In this document: positions 1-5,401 of the stretch, piece by piece | Layout: each line of letters begins with the position of its first letter | Position numbering within the stretch: the first letter of the stretch is position 1 | Assembly: GCA_028277295.1 (NCBI GenBank) | Contig: JANQGN010000651.1 | Span: 1-5,995 of the forward strand | Direction: 5' to 3' | Source of the DNA: Rhodospira sp. | GTDB taxonomy: Bacteria; Pseudomonadota; Alphaproteobacteria; Rhodospirillales; Rhodospirillaceae | Length of the DNA: 5,995 nt | Notes under the pieces: generated by a model | Told to the model about the DNA's origin: nothing | Seen by the model: only the letters and a program-made list of their open reading frames with translations | The model's database searches: none | Made by a program: the position numbers and the translations under genes

Positions 1-1
1 G

Positions 2-88
2 GGTCGCGTGCGCTTCGGCGTTGTGCCTCAAGACCACCTTCGGGTGGCGGCCCGCGATGGCGACGACAAGCCGCGCGGGTCTCGGTGA
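2..88 (+). CDS. 3' end of an unidentified gene running in from the left (partial)
   Basis: Reading from base 2, the frame is open for 28 codons and stops at TGA 86-88. The visible peptide begins GRVRFGVVPQDHLRV and ends in a polar, basic tail (DDKPRGSR). The case for coding is positional: the stop codon abuts a perfect 10-bp hairpin at 88-113, the usual arrangement for a gene end. The short hydrophobic and basic pattern is reminiscent of a beta-rich C-terminal domain, but 28 residues are too few to name a family. All three plus frames are largely open in this GC-rich stretch, so a chance ORF is possible. If real, it is the gene flanking the regulator-terminase pair and may belong to the chromosome or to the element. 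Confidence 0.35.
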   Translation, partial: GRVRFGVVPQDHLRVAARDGDDKPRGSR

Positions 89-113
89 AGGCCCCGCCCA
101 CCAGCGGGGCCTT
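88..113 (+). terminator. Putative intrinsic terminator hairpin
   Basis: AAGGCCCCGC (88-97) and GCGGGGCCTT (104-113) form a perfect 10-bp stem with a 6-base loop (CCACCA), followed by a short T-rich run (TTTGTC counted from within the stem). The hairpin begins on the last base of the TGA at 86-88, which supports a terminator for a plus-strand gene entering from the left. The U-tract is weak, so termination strength is uncertain. The stem could also act on the opposite strand. Confidence 0.6.
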
Positions 114-420
114 TGTCGTGCGGCCCGCGTTCGCCCCACTCGCGGCGCGGCACCGCAAGTCGCGCGGCCAGTACCATCGCCAATGCCGACGCAACCCCCG
201 GGTGCGAGTGTCATGGCGCCGGGGCATGGTCATGATGACCATACCTTCGGCTCCGAGCGCAGGTACTGGCGGGGCGCTATCCACGAGACCAGGGTGGGCA
301 ACGCGCGGGACCAACACCCGCGTTACGGCTCACCTGACTGTAAGCCGGGTCCGTTGTGGCAATAGGCCAGCCACCCCACCATCGGTACTGTGGAGCCAGG
401 AGCATGGACACTCCACGCAG
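114..420. other. Non-coding stretch upstream of the regulator gene
   Basis: No convincing gene is visible here. Open frames cross it (one runs from base 1 into the regulator gene), but they read through the terminator hairpin and give an Arg/Pro/Gly-rich peptide typical of GC-rich non-coding DNA. The stretch contains the palindrome at 226-242 and a weak inverted repeat near 326-347 (CGGCT ... AGCCG). I see no tRNA cloverleaf and no duplicated attachment core. Confidence 0.5.
226..242. promoter_or_regulatory. 17-bp palindrome, candidate operator
   Basis: ATGGTCATGATGACCAT consists of perfect 7-bp arms (ATGGTCA / TGACCAT) around a 3-base centre. Two-fold symmetry of this size suits a dimeric helix-turn-helix repressor. 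The half-site TGGTCAT recurs at 421-427, where it overlaps the proposed -35 box of the regulator gene. Binding by the downstream XRE protein is inference; the palindrome lies about 230 bp upstream of that gene's start. Confidence 0.35.
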
Positions 421-449
421 TGGTCATTGCGCGGGCGGCGCGGTATCCT
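421..449 (+). promoter_or_regulatory. Putative sigma70-type promoter of the regulator-terminase pair
   Basis: TGGTCA (421-426) is a 4/6 match to the -35 consensus and TATCCT (444-449) a 4/6 match to the -10 consensus, separated by 17 bp. Transcription would start near 456, followed by a ribosome binding site (GGAGGG, 462-467) and the ATG at 475. The -35 box overlaps a TGGTCAT half-site, so autoregulation is conceivable. Matches at this level also occur by chance. Confidence 0.35.
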
Positions 450-474
450 CGGCGCCGAGACGGAGGGCGACAGC

Positions 475-918
475 ATGGCCGATCAGCAGCAAGGGCCGGC
501 CTTGGGCGAGGCACCGGACGACAGCCCCGGTGACGTGGCCACCTCATACCCCGAACTTGTTGCCGTCCTGGCTCGGCACCGGCAGGGGCTCGGCGTCAAC
601 CAGGTGGAGATGGGGGAGCGGATCGGGATGCCCAGTGGCTACCTGTCGCAACTGGAGTGTTATTCGCGGACCCCAACCGCCCAAACGGTTTTTCTATGGC
701 TTGAGGCTCTGGGCCTCGCAGTCCAGGTGATCCCGCACCCCGCCGAGGCGCCGAGGGCCTGGGCGAGCCGTGCGCGTGCCAGGTACGAGGACAGGAAGGC
801 GGCGGAGCGGGCCAGGCGGGCACGGGCGGAGAAAGGCGCCGGGAAGAGGTGCCGGCATGACCGGGAGTGTTGTCCGGACCCCGAGGCGATCCAGCACTTT
901 CCCGGCCGCGCGGCATAG
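475..918 (+). CDS. XRE-family helix-turn-helix DNA-binding protein
   Basis: This 147-aa protein is a probable transcriptional regulator. After a polar N-terminal lead (residues 1-25), residues about 27-90 have the pattern of a Cro/C1 helix-turn-helix domain: a first helix ELVAVLARHRQGLG, the HTH pair VNQVEMGERIGMPSGYLSQLE, and closing helices ending LEALGLAVQVIP. The C-terminal third is a strongly basic Ala/Arg helix (about 97-125), then a short Cys-containing tail (CRHDRECC). The ATG at 475 is chosen because GGAGGG lies 7 bases upstream; the frame is open further left, but that extension crosses a terminator and looks non-coding. The gene sits 14 bp before the terminase-like gene, so the two are probably cotranscribed. 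A phage-type repressor or activator is the likely role; an antitoxin is less likely because no toxin gene adjoins it. Confidence 0.8.
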   Translation: MADQQQGPALGEAPDDSPGDVATSYPELVAVLARHRQGLGVNQVEMGERIGMPSGYLSQLECYSRTPTAQTVFLWLEALGLAVQVIPHPAEAPRAWASRARARYEDRKAAERARRARAEKGAGKRCRHDRECCPDPEAIQHFPGRAA

Positions 919-932
919 CAGAGGGTGAGCAA

Positions 933-1448
933 ATGCCTGCGCTAAAGAACCACAAACATGAGCTTTTTGCTGGTTTCGTTGCCAAGGGCGAGCGGCCAGC
1001 CAGGGCCTATGCCTTAGCGGGTTACCAGGGTAAAGGCTCGGACCAGTCGGCAAGCCGGTTGTTGAAAACATCGTTGGTGCGCGCGCGCGTCGTCGAACTC
1101 CGAGAGTCGCTGGAAGCCCCGGCCCGGGAAGAGGCTATCGCCCGCGCCACGATCGACCGGGAGTACGTGCTGTCGAAGCTGAAGGTCATCGCCGAGGACC
1201 ACGCGCGCGACAACCCTGGGGCGAGCGTGCGGGCTCTCGAATTGTTGGGCAAAGAAATCGGCATGTTCCGCGATCCTCGCGGCCCGGACGCGAGCGAGTT
1301 CCTGGAGCATATGCCCATGGGCCGGTTGCAACAGATGATCGATACTATTGACGCCATGCTGGCGGGGAACCGTCCCATGATCGACGTCAGCCCCGGCGAG
1401 GTCGTGGATCTTGAAGACAGCGCCGAGGACGAGGCGGCCGTGCACTGA
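933..1448 (+). CDS. Phage terminase small subunit-like protein
   Basis: This 171-aa protein resembles small terminase subunits of the Terminase_2 type, which recognise phage DNA at packaging initiation and hand it to the large subunit. Visible support: an N-terminal MPALKN..HE..FA start, then the family signature AYALAGYQGKG (residues 25-35) with SASRLLKTSLVRARVVEL (39-56), corresponding to the 'AGY ... A..LLKNP.V..RI.EL' pattern of the DNA-binding helices. Residues 60-110 form the central helical region (EYVLSKLKVIAED, ALELLGKEIGMF), and an acidic tail (DLEDSAEDEAAVH) ends the protein. The ATG at 933 follows AGAGGGTGAG (920-929); a longer frame starts at 867 but overlaps the regulator gene and lacks family resemblance. 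No large terminase follows and the next gene converges on it. It could be a free-standing TerS of a satellite, a prophage remnant, or a related DNA-binding protein. Confidence 0.75.
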   Translation: MPALKNHKHELFAGFVAKGERPARAYALAGYQGKGSDQSASRLLKTSLVRARVVELRESLEAPAREEAIARATIDREYVLSKLKVIAEDHARDNPGASVRALELLGKEIGMFRDPRGPDASEFLEHMPMGRLQQMIDTIDAMLAGNRPMIDVSPGEVVDLEDSAEDEAAVH

Positions 1449-1455
1449 CCAGGCG

Positions 1456-1483
1456 CCCGGGGCCAGCGGTGGCCAGCCCCGGG
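1456..1483. terminator. Hairpin between convergent genes, possible bidirectional terminator
   Basis: CCCGGGGC (1456-1463) and GCCCCGGG (1476-1483) are perfect inverted 8-mers around a 12-base centre that can itself pair (GGCCA / TGGCC). The structure lies in the 43-bp gap between the plus-strand terminase-like gene and the minus-strand 123-aa gene, where a two-way terminator would be expected. Neither side has a T-run, so a strong intrinsic terminator is not shown. Confidence 0.4.
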
Positions 1484-1491
1484 GCCAGGGG

Positions 1492-1863
1492 TTACGCGGC
1501 GCGGGTGGAGGGTGGCGAGGTCACGACAGCCGGAGGACGGCCGTTCAGGTCGCGATCCGCCGTCGGCGGAACGAGATAATAGGCGTTCATGTAGCCGTCC
1601 AGGTAATCGCGCTCGCCTATGATGAGAACGGCAGTGCTCGCCTCCTTGTCGACAGGCGAAGAACGAACAATGATGAAGTCACCGGGGCGAATTTTTTCGT
1701 ACCCGAAGAAGTAACGCTCGTGCCGAACCTGATCCTGACGGTGTTTTGTTGTATAATGCCAGACGATTTTTCGCAAACCGTACTGTGCTCCGTCCGCCAG
1801 AATTTTCAGGCTGGCGGGCTGAAAGGTAACAGGGTGTTCTTCGGTCGTGGGTTTGTTGGTCAC
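1492..1863 (-). CDS. Hypothetical protein, AT-richer than its neighbours
   Basis: I do not recognise this 123-aa protein. It has an ordinary globular composition, with aromatic and hydrophobic residues well spread: QYGLRKIVWHYTTKH (residues 27-41), YFFGYEKIRPGDFIIV (51-66) and TAVLIIGERDYLDGYMNAYYLVPP (77-100), suggesting a small beta-rich fold. The 'RPGDFIIV' turn is typical of barrel-like domains but not diagnostic. No signal peptide or membrane segment is seen. The start is taken as GTG at 1863 because AAGGA lies 8 bases upstream (1872-1876); an ATG at 1944 would add 27 Arg/Pro-rich residues and has no such site. The gene has visibly more A/T runs than its surroundings and is separated by 90 bp from the upstream Cys-cluster gene, so it may be a separately acquired accessory gene at the end of the operon. 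Confidence 0.7.
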   Translation of the reverse strand: MTNKPTTEEHPVTFQPASLKILADGAQYGLRKIVWHYTTKHRQDQVRHERYFFGYEKIRPGDFIIVRSSPVDKEASTAVLIIGERDYLDGYMNAYYLVPPTADRDLNGRPPAVVTSPPSTRAA

Positions 1864-1953
1864 GGCGCTTTTCCTTTTACGTGCTGGGGAGGGAACAGGG
1901 TGATCAAGCGGCTTCGGGCGGCGGCGCGCGCGCCCGCTCTGCACGGGGACAAA

Positions 1954-2322
1954 TCACGCGGCCTCATGCCCGGGTAGGAGGGTAGCGGGGTGGTCGGAGT
2001 TGGCGGCGGGAAGCGCTCCACGGGCCATTTTTTCGGCGGGAACGGCATGGTCTGAGGCAGGGCCTCCCCTACCTCCGGCCCGCCATGGGTGATTGCCCAT
2101 GCGCCACGGCCAGAGAGCGCAGTCTGTGGCGACGCACTGGCGCACCTCGTTGGCCTGGCCGACGCAGCAGTCCAGGCATTTGAGTCGTATGGCCTTGGTC
2201 GCGGGCATGGGCTCGTGGCCCATCTCCCGCAACTCGTCCCGAGTCATGGCGCGCGGAGCGCGGCCGACGGCGTGTCCGGCGGGACCGGGCTCCAGGCCGA
2301 GGCCAAGGGTGGTGGCGGTCAT
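1954..2322 (-). CDS. Conserved phage-type Cys-cluster protein, putative metal-binding
   Basis: This 122-aa protein carries a compact conserved core at residues 26-81: MTRDELREMGHEP, then KAIRLKCLDCCVGQ, then EVRQCVATDCALWPWRMG. The cysteines (49, 52, 53, 63, 68) give the spacing C-x2-C-C-x9-C-x4-C, suited to one zinc ion. I recall similar short proteins (KCLDCC / CPLWP-RMGxNP) next to replication genes in alphaproteobacterial prophages; their function is unknown to me. The tail after residue 82 is Gly/Ala/Pro-rich and probably disordered. Start choice: the ATG at 2322 has GGAGA 8 bases upstream. The ATG at 2340 forms an ATGA overlap with the preceding gene's stop but lacks an obvious ribosome binding site, and the ATG beginning MTRDEL would also keep the whole core. 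Confidence 0.72.
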   Translation of the reverse strand: MTATTLGLGLEPGPAGHAVGRAPRAMTRDELREMGHEPMPATKAIRLKCLDCCVGQANEVRQCVATDCALWPWRMGNHPWRAGGRGGPASDHAVPAEKMARGALPAANSDHPATLLPGHEAA

Positions 2323-2336
2323 GGCGATGGTCTCCA

Positions 2337-2786
2337 TCATGCGGCGATGTTTTTGGCGGCGAGGGTCTGCAATGCGGCCGGTGTCTCGGCGTCAGTGGCC
2401 TCGTCGCCCAAGCGGGCGAAGGCCCATGCGCAGGCGGCGAGCGCGACGGCGGATTCCAGAGCGATGCGCTGGCCCGGTGGACGGGGAAAACGGCCTCGAG
2501 CAAGGATCAGACCGGCAAGCTCACACGTCTCGGGAGTGGCGCACGCCGCGATCTGGCAGGCACGCGCGCCGGTCAGGATCGGGTCCAGCGCGGACGCCGG
2601 CGCCGGGGGTGGGGTGAGTTCGTCGGGCTCCACGGCAGCAAGAAGGTCGCGACAGAGGCGCAGGACGCGCGCCGGTGTCAGCGGGATTGCCACCAGTGGG
2701 ACGGGGCTATCCTGGTAGACGGCCAGCACGGCGGGGCCGTCGGGACCTGCGGGGCGGGAGACGGTGACGCGAGCGGGGGTGCTCAT
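2337..2786 (-). CDS. Hypothetical protein of the replication operon (149 aa)
   Basis: I cannot assign a family. The N-terminal part (residues 1-35) looks beta-rich (VTVSRP, AVLAVYQD, LVAIPLTP), then a helix TPARVLRLCRDLLAAVE (37-53), a Pro/Ala linker (59-67), and an Ala-rich helical C-terminal half with ACQIAACATPETCELAGLIL (76-95) and ESAVALAACAWAFARLGDEA (111-130). Cysteines at 45, 77, 82, 88 and 119 are present without a clear metal-site spacing. The start is well supported: GGAGG (2795-2799) lies 8 bases before the ATG. It overlaps the preceding gene by ATGA (2783-2786) and the ATG at 2340 of the next gene by ATGA (2337-2340), indicating translational coupling. Coding status rests on this arrangement and on the fit with adjoining frames. 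Confidence 0.65.
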   Translation of the reverse strand: MSTPARVTVSRPAGPDGPAVLAVYQDSPVPLVAIPLTPARVLRLCRDLLAAVEPDELTPPPAPASALDPILTGARACQIAACATPETCELAGLILARGRFPRPPGQRIALESAVALAACAWAFARLGDEATDAETPAALQTLAAKNIAA

Positions 2787-3055
2787 GCGGCGGTCCTCCG
2801 GGTGGGGGAATGAAGTGCGGCGAAGCTGGCCAGAGCCTGGCGGAATGGGCGGGTCGGCAAGCGCGTGATCGCCTCGGCGGCGGCGGGGAGATGAGCGGGG
2901 TCGGTCTCGGCCGCCCGCAATGCGGCCACGGCCTGATCAGCGGCCGGCCCGCACCAAACCCGCAACAGCGCGGCCAAGCAGCGGCACCGGGCCGCTCGCT
3001 CGGCGTCGGGCAGGTTGGGGCACCACGGCCCCCAGGTGGGCGCGGGGGTGGTCAT
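2783..3055 (-). CDS. Hypothetical small helical protein (90 aa)
   Basis: The product is Ala/Leu/Arg-rich and predicted mostly helical: DAERAARCRCLAALLRVWC (residues 17-35), AADQAVAALRAAETD (38-52), AAAEAITRL (57-65) and FRQALASFAAL (70-80), after a Pro/Trp-rich N-terminus (PTWGPWCPNLP). Four cysteines (12, 24, 26, 35) fall in the first 35 residues and could bind a metal, although this is not a recognised motif. The ATG at 3055 overlaps the TGA of the 96-aa gene (ATGA, 3052-3055), and its own stop overlaps the ATG of the 149-aa gene. A G-rich stretch about 8 bases upstream may serve as ribosome binding site. No family recognised. Confidence 0.62.
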   Translation of the reverse strand: MTTPAPTWGPWCPNLPDAERAARCRCLAALLRVWCGPAADQAVAALRAAETDPAHLPAAAEAITRLPTRPFRQALASFAALHSPTRRTAA

Positions 3056-3342
3056 GGATCCGCCCCCGGGCAGTCCGGCGCGATCAAGCGGCGGTACTCG
3101 TCGATGGCCAGGAAGGCGACGTGCGCGGCCTCGACAGGCACCCGGTCACGGACAACGACGGTGTGGAAGTCGCAAAGCAATTGAGCGTCGCGTTCGGTCG
3201 GGGTCATTGCCCCGACGCTCAGGAAACTCGCGCCGACCGTCATGCGGTAGCCTCGGGACCATCCGGTGCGGTCGGGCCAGGGACCAACCGCGATCTGATC
3301 GGTCTCCCGGTTCCAGGCTATCATGCATTCGGTGTATTTCAT
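3052..3342 (-). CDS. Hypothetical phage-type protein (96 aa)
   Basis: I do not recognise the family. The protein has a beta-like first half (MKYTECMIAWNRETDQIAVG, YRMTVGASFLSVGAM) and a helical second half (PTERDAQLLCDFHTVVVRD, EAAHVAFLAIDEYRRLIAPDC), with the balanced composition of a real small protein. The start at 3342 is preceded by GAGAGAAGG, a moderate ribosome binding site. The frame continues upstream to an ATG at 3432, but those extra 30 residues would be encoded by the repeat-rich region and look like translated repeat. It is the first gene after the primase-helicase and starts the second run of ATGA-coupled genes, so the repeat region at 3343-3493 is its leader. Confidence 0.68.
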   Translation of the reverse strand: MKYTECMIAWNRETDQIAVGPWPDRTGWSRGYRMTVGASFLSVGAMTPTERDAQLLCDFHTVVVRDRVPVEAAHVAFLAIDEYRRLIAPDCPGADP

Positions 3343-3379
3343 GGCCTTCTCTCGGTGCTGCCCCACCTCTCGGAAGTGT

Positions 3380-3490
3380 GGTGTGGCAAGGTGTGGCAGT
3401 GGGGCGCTTGTGCCTGCCACACCCCACCCCACCCCCTAAGGGGTGGTGGGGTGGTGTGGCGGGGCAAGGCACCCCCGATCCCGGTGTGGC
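3380..3490. repeat. Cluster of GGTGTGGC octamers, candidate iterons or operator
   Basis: The octamer GGTGTGGC occurs directly at 3380-3387, 3390-3397, 3453-3460 and 3483-3490, and inverted (GCCACACC) at 3416-3423. The first two copies are tandem with a 10-bp period, about one helical turn, extended as GTGTGGCAAG / GTGTGGCAGT. One further copy at 3662-3669 is inside the primase-helicase gene and may be chance. The cluster fills the only real gap in the minus-strand operon, starting 3 bases after the helicase stop. Evenly phased short repeats beside a replication gene suggest protein-binding iterons, but no AT-rich unwinding tract is present, so regulation of the downstream genes is an equally good reading. 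Confidence 0.55.
3416..3460. repeat. G/C-skewed imperfect inverted repeat
   Basis: GCCACACC (3416-3423) pairs perfectly with GGTGTGGC (3453-3460), and CCCC (3433-3436) with GGGG (3440-3443) around a 3-base loop TAA; between these the C-rich left arm and G-rich right arm pair imperfectly, about 16 of 21 positions in total. The hairpin lies between the primase-helicase stop and the next gene. No T-run follows on either strand, which argues against a simple intrinsic terminator. The C4/G4 runs could also favour unusual DNA structure. Confidence 0.55.
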
Positions 3491-3493
3491 AAA

Positions 3494-5401
3494 TCATGGC
3501 TCCACCCACTCCCCGACCTCGATGCAGGGACGGCGCATCCGCTTAGCGTCGGGGACCTCGATCACTCTCAAAGCTCCGGAGCGGATCCAGGTCCCGAGCA
3601 TGGTGCGGATGCGCGCCCGCTCGTGCTTGGCGTCGCTGTTCAGCCCCAGAACCTCGGCCACGGTGTGGCCAGCCCAGTCCTTGGCCTGGGGGTGTTCGCG
3701 GAGGTTCTTCCCGGCCAGGGCTTGCTGGACGGCCAGCAGGTCGTGGGCGGTCAGGTCGGCCAGGGCATCGGGCCATTGCCACGGCGCGACCACGCCTACG
3801 TTGTCGCCGTTCGGCAGGGGCACGGACTCCAGGCGGTACCAGTCCGAAGCCTCGGCGGGCGGGGCGAGGTTCTGCTTGTCGGCGAAGACCCGGAAGTATC
3901 GGCGGGGTTCGTCCACGCCGGCGCGGCTGGCCTCGTCCTCCGTCATGCGGTTCATCACCCGCGTGACGCGGGAGGCGGAGACCAGGGCGATCCCGCCTCG
4001 GCTGGACTCCGCTGTCACCTCGGCCCCGGCCAGCTTGCGCGCGTGGTGGATCAACTCGATTGCGCAGTTTGCACGCTCGGCCACTCGGCCCCATGCCTTG
4101 GCGATCGCGTCGATCGCGGTGTTGTCGTTTTCGGGCACCCCGTGGCTCGACACGAACGGATCGACAACGAGAACATCGATTCGGCGGCGGCGCAGGGCCT
4201 CGACCAGCGCATCAACGACAGGCTCGTGAACGCGGGTGCCGTTGCGGTCGGTGGTGCCTATGCACAGGGGGTGGTCGCGCCCGCTGTCCACGAACAGGCG
4301 CCCGCCCAGGTCGGCGGCGGAGAGACCAAAATGGAGACAGGCGCCGGCAATCCGCCGCTCGATCTCGTCGCGCGGGTCCTCCAGGTTCCAGAGCCAGCAG
4401 CGAAGCGGTTCCCCGGACAGGGTGTGCCCCAGCACGTTCCGGCCCGTCGCCATGGCCAGAGCCTCGGCAATGGTCAGCGATGACTTGCCGACCGCGCCAG
4501 GCGCCACCGTGACGGAGACGAAGCGCCGGATCAGATGCCGTCCATACAGCCAGTCCCGGGGCGGGATAGCGGCGGGGTCGCGCAAGACAAAGGGGGTGGC
4601 GTCAAAGCCAGAAGATTGGTGATGTTCAGGACCGGTCGCACGAACGATCCTGCTTTCGATGATGTCTTCCAGCGGGTCGGTGCGAAAATCGATCTCGGCG
4701 TCATTGAAACCATGGTCGCGCGCCCAGCGGCACAGGGCCGGCCACCCGGCGGCGCTGTCGGTGATGCTGTCCCAGCAGTGATAGCGGACATACTCCGGCG
4801 TGTTGTCCGGCCATTGAAGGCACCACTCGACCAAGTCAGGTAAGAACTCTTCGCTTCCGCCCACGGCGGCCTTGAACGCCGCACACCGGGCGATCCAGGT
4901 GTCCCGGTCGGTGTCGTTGGGCAACGCTTGCAAAGCCGCGACGGCGTCGGCGGGGTCGGGCGCCATCAGGCGCCGGTCTCCTATGGGAAGGCGTGGCACG
5001 GTGGAGGACCGGTATTCGCTTCGCTCACCTGCCACTTCGGCCAGGGCGGCGTGGGCCTCGGACAGACGGATGTCCGCCGCCGGGTCACCGCCCACGATGC
5101 GGCACAAGCGCGGTGCGGCCTTCCGGTGCCAACTGCCCGGCCAACGGATTGGATGGACCGGGCTGGCGGCGGTCGGATCGGCCCCGATCAGGCGCGCGGC
5201 CAAACGGCGAGCCTCGCGCAGCGTCGCGTGCCCCGCCGTATCGGTGGTGGGCCGGGACAGGCGCCAGTGCGCATGCAGCTTCGGACGCACGGTGCCCGTC
5301 CCCGGGTCCTTCAGAACTCCCCCGGAGGCAACCACCAGGGTCGCCGGCCCCAGGACGGCCTGGAGACGCTCCAGGGCAGCGGTCGGATCGCCGGTGTCCA
5401 A
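3494..5401 (-). CDS. C-terminal part of the primase-helicase, with RecA-like ATPase domain
   Basis: As an isolated frame this is 635 aa from a TTG at 5401, which has no convincing ribosome binding site and lies inside motif I, so it is better read as the continuation of the upstream fragment. Primase remnants: SGG (26-28) with LHAHWRL (42-48, the motif II His region) and HPIRWPGSWHRK (83-94). A PriCT_2-like module spans about 150-230 (ALQALPNDTDRDTWI, WPDNTPEYVRYHCWDSI). The ATPase has Walker A APGAVGKSS (300-308), Walker B DVLVVDPF (409-416), LIHHARK (450-456) and SSRGGIALVSASRV (466-479), all typical of RepA/AAA_25-type hexameric helicases. The C-terminal region (about 570-632, KDWAGHTVAEVLGL to WIRSGALRVIEV) resembles a winged helix. 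It overlaps the other fragment at 5085-5401. If translated alone it could still be a helicase but would lack a complete primase site. Confidence 0.8.
   Translation of the reverse strand: MDTGDPTAALERLQAVLGPATLVVASGGVLKDPGTGTVRPKLHAHWRLSRPTTDTAGHATLREARRLAARLIGADPTAASPVHPIRWPGSWHRKAAPRLCRIVGGDPAADIRLSEAHAALAEVAGERSEYRSSTVPRLPIGDRRLMAPDPADAVAALQALPNDTDRDTWIARCAAFKAAVGGSEEFLPDLVEWCLQWPDNTPEYVRYHCWDSITDSAAGWPALCRWARDHGFNDAEIDFRTDPLEDIIESRIVRATGPEHHQSSGFDATPFVLRDPAAIPPRDWLYGRHLIRRFVSVTVAPGAVGKSSLTIAEALAMATGRNVLGHTLSGEPLRCWLWNLEDPRDEIERRIAGACLHFGLSAADLGGRLFVDSGRDHPLCIGTTDRNGTRVHEPVVDALVEALRRRRIDVLVVDPFVSSHGVPENDNTAIDAIAKAWGRVAERANCAIELIHHARKLAGAEVTAESSRGGIALVSASRVTRVMNRMTEDEASRAGVDEPRRYFRVFADKQNLAPPAEASDWYRLESVPLPNGDNVGVVAPWQWPDALADLTAHDLLAVQQALAGKNLREHPQAKDWAGHTVAEVLGLNSDAKHERARIRTMLGTWIRSGALRVIEVPDAKRMRRPCIEVGEWVEP

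Noticed and set aside
326..347. Possible structured RNA around CGGCT ... AGCCG
   Set aside because: The stem is only 5 bp with a mismatch-prone extension, and no known RNA family signature is visible.
85..474. A 130-residue N-terminal extension of the XRE protein in the same frame
   Set aside because: It starts inside the terminator hairpin, is Arg/Pro/Gly-rich without any domain pattern, and the ATG at 475 has a clear ribosome binding site.
1752..1757. Perfect TATAAT on the plus strand
   Set aside because: It lies inside the minus-strand 123-aa gene, with only a weak -35 candidate (CTGATC, 1729-1734) and no plus-strand gene to serve. Best explained by the local AT-rich composition.
1411..1977. 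188-aa plus-strand open frame opposite the 123-aa gene
   Set aside because: The minus frame has a good ribosome binding site and balanced composition. The plus frame begins inside the terminase-like gene and has no start signal.
1902..3092. Shared 11-mer GATCAAGCGGC near 1902 and 3082 as possible attachment repeats
   Set aside because: One copy is inside a coding gene, there is no extension of identity, and no integrase is near. A chance match is more likely.
3343..3432. 30-residue extension of the 96-aa protein to the ATG at 3432
   Set aside because: It would translate the octamer repeat region, and the downstream ATG at 3342 has a better start context.
3015..4483. Long plus-strand open frames (404 and 346 aa) opposite the helicase
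   Set aside because: They are antisense to a gene with clear ATPase motifs; their translations are Arg/Ser or Gly/Val-rich, as expected from GC-rich antisense frames.
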